This document shows positions 1 through 9,091 of a stretch of 60,000 nucleotides of DNA, piece after piece. The position numbers and the translations under genes were made by a program. The stretch is taken from positions 11,162,001-11,222,000 of the forward strand of contig NC_088316.1 in the NCBI RefSeq assembly GCF_910592395.1, in the 5' to 3' direction. The number at the start of each line of letters is the position of its first letter. Position 1 is the stretch's first letter. The notes under the pieces are model-generated. The model worked only from the letters and a program-made list of their open reading frames with translations, did no database searches and was not told the origin of the DNA. The stretch is from Lineus longissimus. Lineage: Eukaryota; Nemertea; Pilidiophora; Heteronemertea; Lineidae.

Positions 1-159
1 GACCATGTGATCACAAATCCACAGAATGAGAACAACCCAGAAGAAGACATGGATGATCCATTGCCATTCAAGATCACAACCCATATATCAGTAGATACTG
101 TTAACAGCGCCATCCATTTGTACTGTTCGATTCACCAGCAGAAGGCCGTCTTCCTGCAG
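1..159 (+). CDS. internal exon of unrecognised host gene (5' end outside window)
   Basis: The frame is open from the first base and ends at a consensus-like donor (CAG then GTTGGT at 160). It encodes about 53 residues: an acidic, Asn-rich start (NPQNENNPEEDMDD), then a mixed stretch with HLYCSIHQQKAVF. The exon ends in phase 0 and so joins the exon at 293 without breaking the frame. I do not recognise the family and no domain motif is clear. The gene presumably continues on both sides, and its following intron received the foldback element at 387. It could instead be a fragment of an unrecognised transposon. Confidence 0.42.
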
Positions 160-292
160 GTTGGTTTTCAAATAATTTTGTTTAATAAAACAACAACGAA
201 CATGTATGGTCAAACAAAACAGAAATGATAACGGAACGCTTAAATGAAAATCGTGTTAGACGCATTCTTCTCATGACAAACATCTTTTACAG

Positions 293-364
293 GCGGCGCA
301 CAACTCATCCATGAGAGAGGAACTTACAATTCTAACATCGCATTTCAAGTCTGTGAAAGAACAG
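293..364 (+). CDS. short second exon of the same unrecognised gene
   Basis: A 72-nt exon (24 codons, phase 0 at both ends) lies between acceptor CTTTTACAG and donor CAG|GTAATA. It encodes a helical, charged peptide (SMREELTIL...SVKEQ) that could belong to a coiled coil. Matching phases with the exon ending at 159 and good splice signals on both sides support it. Function is unknown. The following intron contains a large foldback element beginning about 22 nt downstream of the donor, so splicing over several kilobases would be needed. Confidence 0.42.
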
Positions 365-656
365 GTAATACAAGGAATAGTAAATGTTCCACCTCATACA
401 AAATGGTGTCATCTCCAGGCAACCCTGAGCATGCTCAGAGGCCCTTCCACCCATCACTTGATCAGCAGAGAAGGGAGCCAATAATAGGACTGTTTAGGCC
501 CTTTTAGTCCATGGGCCAAGTCCCAAATTGGGCAAACGGGTACCATCTCTGGTGGGGCAAAGTCTCATAGTGATCATTTTGTTTCTTTGTATCTCTAGTT
601 AATGAATTCGTATGATAACAATGCCCAACTAGTATTGGGCAATTCGCCTAACAGCA

Positions 657-1225
657 AATTGCAGACCATATCCCTGGTGAAAGTATTTTGTCATGTTGAG
701 AAATTAGGTTTGCACCAGGATATAACCAGATAAATCAGAGGCAAATAACCCTGAATAACCAGCTGAATTAGGTTGTGACAGTAGGTGCATCATAAATACT
801 AGAATTAGCGATGGTTCTGGGACTGCAACAACTCAGCATATGGATGGTCAGAATCCAGCAGACAACAAGCAAATGTAATCTGAATCTCAACATCTTTCGT
901 ATCTTTTGATGAGTTTTCTGGTCGAGTGAGGGAAACCAGTTGGCCATCTGATATAGCTGGTGGGGATGAAAGCTCCCAATGTTGGGACGACCAATAATAC
1001 ATTGCGTCTCCACAGTATTTATATTATAATACCTCCCTCCATGCACACATGGTTCTGCTGCCAATTTTTTCTTCAAATGATCTAGGTGTCAATCATACAC
1101 TTGTGGGTACTGGCACCACGTAGGTAACTTCTGATCTGATCTTAAGTGGCAGGTTTTTGGTGCTTTGTCCTGGTGCTCATTTTTAAGATGACAAAACACT
1201 ATCACCAGGGATATGGTCTGCAATT
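657..1225. mobile_element. MITE-like element with 24-bp perfect terminal inverted repeats
   Basis: Bases 657-680 are the exact reverse complement of 1202-1225 (starting AATTGCAGACCATATCCC). The 569-bp interior has no coding capacity worth calling. CACCAGGA-like words recur near both ends (709 and 1172), as subterminal repeats. Length, perfect TIR and lack of genes fit a non-autonomous DNA transposon. Superfamily is not assignable because no clear target duplication is visible. Confidence 0.55.
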
Positions 1226-2451
1226 GTGGTTAGGAAAGTCACAACCTGGGGACAAAAAATAAATGTGATTTAGACTTCGCATTCCTTTGAAGTGTAGGTT
1301 GCAACATCCCAGGCCATTGATGCATGCATGGTCACAACATAGGGGCAACCGGGAATCATGGCAAGGATTTTTACAACCATTCTTTTGAGGTGTAGATTGT
1401 GATGCGAGGGAAGTGTCTTGATCTCTACATAAAATTCCTTCGACATGGTGCAACAAACCAGTCCAGTAGATATATACATGGTCATAGCATACGGCATCGA
1501 GACAACCAGTATGCAAGGTTACGGCCAGGCCCAAGGGGTATGACCGATCAGCACTAAGAGTAAAAAGGTAAAATGCAATAATATCTTTTTAAACTAACTG
1601 CCACAGTAGGTTTATTTATTCAGTCTTTTTGAAGTAAAAGTATTACAGTGAAAAGAACGAAATACGGCTGGAATATTATACTGGTTTGTCTTCGGACGGC
1701 AAATTCAGCACTGCACCGATGTCAAGGTTAAGACGGTTATACGACTTTGCCTCATCAGCTCCTCGTGGTCAAGGCTCCTATATCCGTGACTGATGCGGTC
1801 GCAGAACAGAACAGATGCTGATCATCCCCGTCACTGCGTCAGGCTGTAAAACAGAGCGAGGAAATATTTTAACTTCACCAGAAGTTTTATCATTCATTAT
1901 TCAGACCAACAGACACTGACTACCTGCTAATAGTCTATGAATTTCATTGTCATAATTCAGAACAAACACTTATCACCTTTGCTGACAATATTTTCAGAAG
2001 GTGTGTACATTCGTGTGTCCATTTACACTGCACGTGTATACGTGCTTTACTGTACATTTCTACAGGAGTGAGCAGGATGTACAGAAAAACGATCTCCAAA
2101 ACTGTTGCTTTCAGCACTCGCGACACGTTAAGCGAGGTTTTAGCAATTATTTTCAGTGAAGGTATATCTCATGTGTAGAGTCTGGGTGATTTTGAGACAT
2201 TCTTAGGTGTTTAAGGCGCACAGTTTGATGAAACTTGCCCGAATTCGTAATTTTTTTGATGAATGTATATCCGCCATTGCGGGGATCTGGAAACTTTCGG
2301 ATGACAAGTTTGCCTCAAAAGATGGACGTGCTCCCTATAATCACCCAAACTAACAGCGAATATATATTCTTAAGATCCTTTTCTTGACCTCTGATGCAGT
2401 GTTTCAACACAAATTTGAGGGCGATTACAGTCACGAAAAATTCACACTCAC

Positions 2452-2551
2452 CCAGTCTAGAATGCGTAGACGAAATGTCTGTTGGCTCTTCAATGTAGCG
2501 GGTATCCTCCCACCTGTTCAGGTCGGGACAGATCAACGTTGAGCAACTTGC
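2452..2551 (-). CDS. possible minus-strand exon, unrecognised
   Basis: On the minus strand a 100-nt open stretch lies between a pyrimidine-rich acceptor (ending ATTAG) and a strong donor (CTGG|GTGAGT). It reads as a plausible peptide containing CPDLNRWEDTRYIEEP. No partner exon was found on either side and no family is recognised. Chance is a real alternative, so this is only a candidate. Confidence 0.2.
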
Positions 2552-2829
2552 CTAATCGGTAAAAACGTGGGAGGCAGTGCTATTACCGGAACGGTTCAGA
2601 ACCGGCGATTTTCATTAAAAATCACCCGAAAACTAAAAAAGTAAGCAACGGCTGCAAAAATAAAGTACACGTTGTTCGTTAGCAGGTTATGAAACGTAAC
2701 CTAACCAAATTTCAGGTCGTTCCGTGCCGCAGTTTCGGAGATACGTGTCGAAAACCACATCCCTCAGGTCCTGGCGATCGGCTCAGTAAAAACAATAGAC
2801 CATATCCACGGAGTTGTGGATATGGTCTA

Positions 2830-3705
2830 ATAAGTAGCTTTTTGGTAGTTTTCAGACGTTTTTTTCGCCTTTTCCCATTTGCCTTCAAAAAATAAACATT
2901 TCGCCTTCTCCTATTTCGCCTTTTCCAATTTTGCCTCTTCCCAATCCGCCTTATTCTATCTCGCCTTTGTCTTTTTTCGCCTTTTCATTTTTCGCCTTAT
3001 GCTATTTTGCCTCTGTTTTATCTTGCCTTATCACATTTGCCATTGTCTTAATCTGCCTTCTCCTATTTCACCTTGTCCTAATTTACCTTTGTCCTAATTC
3101 GCCTTCATCCTATCTCGCCTTTACCTGCCCCGCCTTCGTATTATTTCGCCTTCTTCCCATTTCGCCTTCTTCCCACTTTGCCTTTTTCTATTTTGCCTCT
3201 TCCCAATCCGCCTTATTCTATCTTGCCTTTGTCTTTTTTCGCCTTTTCATTTTTCGCCTTATGCTATTTTGCCTCTGTTTTATCTTGCCTTATCACAAGT
3301 TGCCTTATCCATTCTTGCCTTCGTCTCAGTTTGCCATTGTCTTAATCTGCCTTCTCCAATTTTACCTTGTCTTAGTTTATCTTTGCCTAATTCGCCTTCA
3401 TCCTATCTCGCCTTTACCTGCCCCGCCCTTGTATTATTTCGCCTTCTTCCCATTTCGCCTTCTTCCTACTTTGCAACAAACTTGGTGTCTTTACCCATGT
3501 TTGTTGAGTCAATCTTTCATATGAAAGTGTCTTCAACAGTGTTGAAGGGCTTCTAGGGTCCATTCGGGGGTACCCCCAACCAAAACCCGGTGGACATTGC
3601 CAAAATTACAAGTGTAGATAACTTCTCAGCCATTATAGTCATATAACATTACATACCATATTACAAAAGACTTTTGTCTCTTTTACCCATGTTTGTGGGG
3701 CCAAT
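2830..3705. repeat. left foldback arm: GCCTT-type short tandem repeat
   Basis: This is a run of about 16-nt degenerate units with core TTCGCCTT or TTTGCCTT (for example TTCGCCTTCTTCCCAT) from about 2865 to 3475, then unique sequence to 3705. A longer block is internally repeated: about 2930-3030 resembles 3180-3290. Open frames across it are low-complexity artefacts of the repeat and are not genes. Confidence 0.8.
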
Positions 3706-3841
3706 CTAAGTTGGTTTTGGAGATACATGTAAGCTTACATGTAGTTGGTTCAGAAGTTATGAAGATTTGAAAATATTGGTAATTAAGCAACAGCCTTGGG
3801 TAGGGTACCAAAACATAATTCGTGGAAACACTCTTATATGA

Positions 3842-4720
3842 AAGATTGGCCCCACAAACATGGGTAAAAGAGACAAAAGTCTTTTGTAATATGGTATGTA
3901 ATGTAATATGACTATAATGGCTGAGAAGTTATCTACACTTGTAATTTTGGCAATGTCCACCGGGTTTTGGTTGGGGGTACCCCCGAATGGACCCTAGAAG
4001 CCCTTCAACACTGTTGAAGACACTTTCATATGAAAGATTGACTCAACAAACATGGGTAAAGACACCAAGTTTGTTGCAAAGTAGGAAGAAGGCGAAATGG
4101 GAAGAAGGCGAAATAATACAAGGGCGGGGCAGGTAAAGGCGAGATAGGATGAAGGCGAATTAGGCAAAGATAAACTAAGACAAGGTAAAATTGGAGAAGG
4201 CAGATTAAGACAATGGCAAACTGAGACGAAGGCAAGAATGGATAAGGCAACTTGTGATAAGGCAAGATAAAACAGAGGCAAAATAGCATAAGGCGAAAAA
4301 TGAAAAGGCGAAAAAAGACAAAGGCAAGATAGAATAAGGCGGATTGGGAAGAGGCAAAATAGAAAAAGGCAAAGTAGGAAGAAGGCGAAATGGGAAGAAG
4401 GCGAAATAATACGAAGGCGGGGCAGGTAAAGGCGAGATAGGATGAAGGCGAATTAGGACAAAGGTAAATTAGGACAAGGTGAAATAGGAGAAGGCAGATT
4501 AAGACAATGGCAAATGTGATAAGGCAAGATAAAACAGAGGCAAAATAGCATAAGGCGAAAAATGAAAAGGCGAAAAAAGACAAAGGCGAGATAGAATAAG
4601 GCGGATTGGGAAGAGGCAAAATTGGAAAAGGCGAAATAGGAGAAGGCGAAATGTTTATTTTTTAAAGGCAAATGGGAAAAGGCGAAAAAAAACGTCTGAA
4701 AACTACCAAAAAGCTACTTA
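3842..4720. repeat. right foldback arm: AAGGC-type short tandem repeat
   Basis: This is the reverse complement of the left arm, with AAGGCGAAAT-like units. Its long minus-strand open frames mirror those of the other arm and are repeat artefacts. Near-identity of the two arms implies either recent formation or continuing gene conversion. Such a hairpin is expected to be unstable and hard to assemble. Confidence 0.8.
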
Positions 4721-4973
4721 TTGGGCATTGTTATCATACGAATTCATTAACTAGAGATACAAAGAAACAAAAAGATCACTATGAGACTTTGCCCCACCAG
4801 AGATGGTACCCGTTTGCCCAATTTGGGGACTTGGCCCATGGACTAAAAGGGCCTAAACAGTCCTATTATTGGCTCCCTTCTCTGCTGATCAAGTGATGGG
4901 TGGAAGGGCCTCTGAGCATGCTCAGGGTTGCCTGGAGATGACACCATTTTGTATGTGGTGGAAATGATGTATA

Positions 4974-5183
4974 TGGCCTTTACCCGCCTCGCCTTGTCTA
5001 CTTTTGCATTTTTCATTTTTTCATGCAGGAAGTTATCATCACTACATTTACAGAACTCCCAGCAAGATATAGGCCTACCTTTAAATGCTACAGAGCGCGG
5101 TTAGTCTAGTCAGGCGCCACCTATAGCAGGAAGTTCTCAGCATCACTGCCGTTTAAACCCACAACTTGGCTCCCACGTTGCAG
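4974..5183. other. non-coding stretch before the SINE
   Basis: I see no gene. A segment near 5045-5090 (CAGAACTCCCAGCAAGATAT, then CCTTTAAATG) resembles 5615-5655 on the far side of the SINE. The SINE may therefore have landed between two copies of a local repeat. Confidence 0.4.
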
Positions 5184-5494
5184 GGAATCAGTGGAGTAAT
5201 GGTTAGAGCGCCGGACTCATAACCGAAAGGTCGTGGGTTCGACTCCGGTTGGAACCACAATACTGATTCAGTGTCCCTGGGCAAGACACTTAACCCTGCA
5301 GTTGCCTCTCTCCACCCAGGAGTATAAATGGGTACCGGTCTGAAAGGATCAAGGGAACGCTGTATGAGTTGCTCCTTGAGTTCCCCTGAAAGGTTTCAGG
5401 AGATACTGGGTAATAATGTAAAGCGCTTTGAGCGGGCGAACAGCCTGGATACTGCGCTATATAAATCCCAACATTATTATTATTATTATTATTA
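5184..5494 (+). repeat. tRNA-derived SINE with (ATT)n tail
   Basis: The head (5184-5257) is tRNA-like, with a perfect pol III B box GGTTCGACTCC at 5236-5246. The anticodon-stem region carries CTCATAA, resembling a tRNA-Met head. The body contains the words CCTGGGCAAGACACTTAACC, GTATAAATGGGTACC and GCGCTATATAAATCC, common in metazoan SINE bodies. It ends in an (ATT) microsatellite at about 5474-5494, as expected for LINE-mobilised SINEs. It would be transcribed by RNA polymerase III from internal boxes. A functional tRNA gene is excluded because the acceptor stem does not close and a 230-nt body follows. Confidence 0.78.
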
Positions 5495-5935
5495 ATTATT
5501 TGCATGCAAAATCGGGTGTACACTCATCTAGGTCACCAGGTCAGTAATGCATCAATGCACTATAGCTGGTCTTTTCAAGTTGAGCTGAACTGAACTTTCA
5601 GAAAGTTGTGCCTTTAACAGAACTCTCAACAATATGTCCCTTTAAATGATACTGCCCCGAAGGGTGTCAGTAATGTTGTATAACATTGTATTGAATAATT
5701 TGACTTTATTCTCAAGTCTCCACATCCGGAACACCTGCGCTTTCAATATACCACCTGTCCAGGGTGTGTTTTCATATCACCATTCTTGCACCAAATCGTA
5801 ATTACAATCATGTGTGGTCCTTGACCATTTAATATCATTACTATCAAGTCGGCTGTTTACTTTGGTTGCATAACATTGCGTAATCATAGGAGCTGCATCA
5901 GTACCAGACCTTCAGTTCCATTCTGACTTTTCATT
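5495..5935. other. upstream region of the FLYWCH/MULE gene
   Basis: No gene is seen. It includes the flanking repeat copy at about 5615-5655 noted for the SINE. The first exon of the MULE gene opens at its right edge, so a promoter and 5' untranslated sequence would lie here. I see no convincing TATA box. Confidence 0.35.
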
Positions 5936-6105
5936 ATGGCTGACCTCCCTGATGTTGAATTTGTGGACACCTCACGTGGAGGTCAGCAGCTTGTTTGCGG
6001 AGGCTACAAATATCGGATAAATTATACGAAGCAGGATGGAAGAAGGTACTGGAAATGTTGTCGCCAAAACTGCCGGGCAACGGCCTTGACAAACCAACAG
6101 AATAG
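5936..6105 (+). CDS. FLYWCH zinc-finger exon of a MULE-type transposase gene
   Basis: The ATG at 5936 opens a 56-codon exon ending at donor AG|GTGAGT in phase 2. The peptide is a FLYWCH finger: FVDTSRGGQQL, CGGYKYR, RRYWKC-C, NCRATALT. FLYWCH modules bind DNA or protein and are commonly fused to MULE (Mutator-like) transposase domains in animals. The exon is too short for the ORF listing but is well supported by the motif and by joining in frame to the exon at 14084, which supplies the missing codon base. The intron between is about 8 kb and packed with other transposons. The domain itself looks intact. Confidence 0.75.
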
Positions 6106-6341
6106 GTGAGTACATAATATAGTTTATTAGAAGGCCCACAACTTACCTGCCTGTTCTGGCTCTATTGGAAATGTCACCAGCACACTGCATTACTCCTAAT
6201 ACAACTTCACCACTAACCCAGCAAAGCTCCCAGGCCGACAGGCCTCTAGTTGCAATAAACTTCCAGCAAGTGTTCAATGCATTTGCCATTTGCCGAACGC
6301 GCGTTCTGACATCTATACAAACGACAACTGGAAGGACCAAT

Positions 6342-7287
6342 ACTTTTCACAGGGCCGCATTTAACTTTTTCGCTGGAGTAGGGGGGGGCAATAGGTCTTC
6401 CGGGAGGGGGATACCTTGTCTATTTTCGTTAAAAAGGTTCATTCAAAACAAAACGGGGGGGGGGGGGCAGTAGGCTCTACATTCCCCTCCCCCCCCCCTC
6501 ACTCCCATCCCCACATTTAAATAGCCCTTCAGCTTATTACTCAATCATGCTGCTGTCCCTGAAAGTACTAATAGTCTAGTCTTCATTAAGTCAATGCGCT
6601 GCCGCACCTCTGTTTTCCTCGAAGGCTACATTATTATAAGGAACTTTTCCAAAATAAAACTCGCCAGGGAGGCCGAAATGACCGTCAGATGGTTGTTTTC
6701 TGAAAGTTTTTCTCTCACGTGAAGAGGATATGAAAACTGTCTCTCTCGAGAGAAACTCGCGGCAGCTAGAAATCATCTCTCTGATAGGAAAGTGTCGACA
6801 TTTTCTCTCACCTTAGGTGTCATTCCACGTGAGAGAAAATGTCGACATTTTTTCTCAACGACTGTCGACATAAGTATATTTGATCCATGCATGTGCGAGA
6901 AAATCGCGCCGACAGTTCCTATCAGAGAGATGATTTCTAGCGGTCGCGAGTTTCTCTCGTGAGACAGTTTTCATATCCTCTCCACGTGAGAGTAAAATTG
7001 TCAGAAAACAACCATCTGGTGGGAATTCTTCCCTCCTTTATTCTTCAATGGGAAAGGTCCGTTAAAATATTGTAGCTTTTGAGGAAAGCAGAGGTGCGGC
7101 AGCGCATGGAGGTAATAGAGACCAGACTCTATTATTACTTCCACGGACAGCGGCATGATAGAGTAATTAGCTGAAAAGCTATTTAAAGGTGGGGGATGGG
7201 AGGGGGTAATAGGCAAAAAGTATCCCCGGAAGACCTATTCCCCCCCTCCCCCCCAGCGAAAAAGTTAAATACGGCCCTGTGAAAAGT
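6342..7287. mobile_element. foldback/MITE-like element, about 0.95 kb
   Basis: ACTTTTCACAGGGCCG at 6342 matches in inverted orientation CGGCCCTGTGAAAAGT ending at 7287. The symmetry continues inward through G-rich and C-rich tracts, the CTATTTAAA.., GTGCGGCAGCGC and GAGAGAAA..TGTCGACA blocks, to a centre near 6850-6890. It is essentially one long imperfect palindrome without genes. Comparison with a related sequence at 13633-13790 (inverted) suggests the pre-insertion site read ACTTTTCAC then GGCTTA. The flanks at the junction are mirror images rather than a direct target duplication. The CAGGG ends resemble hAT termini, but that assignment is not proven. Confidence 0.65.
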
Positions 7288-7297
7288 GGCTTACTGG

Positions 7298-7790
7298 ACT
7301 TAGCGCAGATGATTTTGCCTTGGCTGAATTATAAATAAACATTGAAATATTTCCCTTTGATGTCTTTGCCCTTGGCCACCAAGGATGGGCTGCTAATTCA
7401 GACCAGCTATAGCCACCTGCAAGATTAACAATGAAGATAATTATGTTTTTATTTGCGGTGATATTACATCACTGTGTCTGTTAAGGAGCATGGATGAGTT
7501 GTATGTATATAACAACAGTGATGCGGAAGGGACAATAAAGGAGCAGCTCGGCGGGCAAGATCAAGTCCAAAGTTACCTAATGTGCCCTTTCACTGCACGT
7601 CGAAATGATTTATGCTTATACCAGGAATACTTCACTACCGAATGTGCCATGACAGGACCCTTGATGAGTAGCCTACATAATATTTAGTCAAACTTACAAT
7701 GGTCAAATTAGCCCCTGTTCTCATGTCTATAGTCCACCTTTGAAGGAGCAGTGTATTCGTTGCATTATTTGTAAACAAAGGCCCCTTCCA
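7298..7790. other. intron filler between foldback and piggyBac
   Basis: No gene seen. The first 20 bases or so (GGCTTACTGGACTTAGCGC) continue the sequence that was split by the foldback insertion and that has an inverted relative near 13650. Confidence 0.4.
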
Positions 7791-8007
7791 TTAACTCAAT
7801 CTTTACCGATCGGGTCGTCCTTGGCCCGAAAATTTTCGTTCCAGAAGGTCCGGTCCCACTTTTATACAAACTGAGTTATAGTTAAAATAAATGCCGCTTG
7901 GAGTCTCTATTTGTTTCTACTTTGTAAAAATGGCCAAAAAATTGCCAGTTGCAATGCAAGTTTTCGGAGTATTTTGATGGTTTTGGACCGATTTTGTTTC
8001 GTGGATT

Positions 8008-8208
8008 ATGACTTCCGGGTTGCTAACAGCTCAGCAAGTTGCTGAGCTGTTGCAAGAGGATTCCGATGATGAAGAGGCGATCGGGGACTTCGAAATAGAG
8101 GGGGATGCCCAGCTTTTAGATCACGAAGTTGGAAATCGCTGAATCCCACGGAATATCGAGCCTGCTGAGCTAGATTCTGCCTTGAATCATGACCCGGAAG
8201 TGAATGAC
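8008..8208 (+). pseudogene. piggyBac transposase exon 1 (first copy), nonsense
   Basis: The ATG at 8008 opens an acidic N-terminus (MTSGLLTAQQVAELLQED, then SDDEE) typical of the disordered, acidic leader of piggyBac transposases. The frame is interrupted by TGA at 8140-8142 (codon 45), then continues as a sensible acidic peptide to donor GAC|GTAAGT at 8209, phase 0. The downstream exons have compatible phase. A duplicate exon with the same stop lies at 8357-8557. Confidence 0.7.
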
Positions 8209-8356
8209 GTAAGTTCCAGCTGTGTACAAAGTAAAATTAATGCCGCTTGGAGTCTCTATTTGTTTCTACTTTGTAAAAATGGCCAAAAAATTGCCAGTTG
8301 CAATGCAAGTTTTCGGAGTATTTTGATGGTTTTGGACCGATTTTGTTTCGTGGATT

Positions 8357-8557
8357 ATGACTTCCGGGTTGCTAACAGCTCAGCAAGTTGCTGAGCTGTT
8401 GCAAGAGGATTCCGATGATGAAGAGGCGATCGGGGACTTCGAAATAGAGGGGGATGCCCAGCTTTTAGATCACGAAGTTGGAAATCGCTGAATCCCACGG
8501 AATATCGAGCCTGCTGAGCTAGATTCTGCCTTGAATCATGACCCGGAAGTGAATGAC
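8357..8557 (+). pseudogene. piggyBac transposase exon 1 (duplicate copy), nonsense
   Basis: This is a copy of the exon at 8008 displaced by 349 bp, with ATG at 8357, TGA at 8489-8491 and donor at 8558. Because it is nearer to exon 2 it would be the one used in a normal splice, unless both are included. Both in sequence would preserve the phase but keep two stop codons. Confidence 0.68.
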
Positions 8558-8959
8558 GTAAGTTCCAGCTGTGTACAAAGTAAAATTTTTTAAATAAACA
8601 CGCCAAAATCGCCCATTTCCCACCCCAATCGATCCCTTATGCTTTGCTGTACATCACTATACAGGGAGTAGTGTATTCATTTGTTCGGAGATGGCGCTGT
8701 AGTTCCGAGATAATGCAAGGGGCAGACGGTCTGGCCTATGATGACTGGATGCTTTGTTTTTGTTTACCTAAAATCAGCTGACTGTTGTCACACATTGATT
8801 GCATGTCAGAAGGTGGTGTTTTGTTGTGTTTTACTGCAGCACGGCTCTGTCACACCTGACTTACTGTGATGATTTCATTTTTAATGTAGAGTTTACAGTC
8901 CTGTGTTGTGATGCTGGTGTGGTGGATTTTTATTTTTATTTGCATTCATTTGTTTTCAG

Positions 8960-9091
8960 AACTCTGATGTTGACGATGGTGATGAAGCGTGGGATCAACC
9001 ATCTGGTTCTTCCCAACACAGTGACTCCAGCACTGACCATGATGATGCTGACCGTGGGAGGAGAGGGAGAGCAAGACTTAGAGCTCATAGA
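8960..9091 (+). CDS. piggyBac transposase exon 2
   Basis: A 132-nt exon lies between acceptor TTTTCAG and donor AGA|GTAAGT, phase 0 at both ends. It encodes Asp/Ser-rich sequence (SDVDDGDEAWDQ, SDSSTDHDDADRGRRGR). It continues the acidic N-terminal region and begins the Arg/Gly-rich character of the next exon. The exon itself carries no lesion. Confidence 0.65.

Larger units (their letters stand above)
631..2829. other. 2.2-kb insertion splitting the left foldback arm
   Basis: The right arm passes directly from the outer to the inner block at about 4720, while the left arm is broken here, so this segment arrived after the palindrome formed. It contains a TIR-bounded sub-element (657-1225), a two-copy 99-bp repeat (CATTCYTTTGARGTGTAG at about 1279 and 1378), and a hairpin at its right edge (2797-2809 with 2816-2828). 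The word AGACCATATCC occurs both in the sub-element terminus and in this hairpin, which hints that one family supplied both ends. Apart from a weak minus-strand exon candidate I see no gene in 1226-2796. Confidence 0.5.
387..4973. mobile_element. giant foldback (inverted-repeat) element, left arm interrupted
   Basis: Bases 387-632 are repeated in inverted orientation at 4720-4973, and bases 2830-3705 at 3842-4720. On the right side the two blocks are contiguous, so together they form one arm of about 1.13 kb. On the left they are separated by a 2.2-kb insertion (about 631-2829). The arms are nearly identical by eye (for example only single-base changes around 3640/3905). The spacer is only about 136 bp (3706-3841). 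The inner arm is built from a short AAGGC-type tandem repeat, as in Drosophila FB/Galileo-type foldback elements (a comparison of form only). No transposase is present. Target-site duplication was not identified. Confidence 0.75.
7889..8587 (+). repeat. 349-bp tandem duplication covering piggyBac exon 1
   Basis: The segment from ATGCCGCTTGGAGTC at 7891 recurs from 8240 with a period of 349 bp and near-perfect identity, ending at TGTACAAAGTAAAATT. Each unit carries upstream sequence, the start codon, exon 1 and its donor. Both units contain the same in-frame TGA (8140 and 8489), so duplication followed the nonsense change, or the copies have been homogenised since. Confidence 0.88.

Noticed and set aside
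2879-4671. Open frames up to 197 codons on both strands (Phe/Leu/Pro/Ser-rich)
   Set aside because: They are translations of the short tandem repeat in the foldback arms; the same peptide appears mirrored on each arm.
5184-5260. Functional tRNA gene
   Set aside because: Perfect B box, but no closed acceptor stem and a SINE body with (ATT) tail follows.
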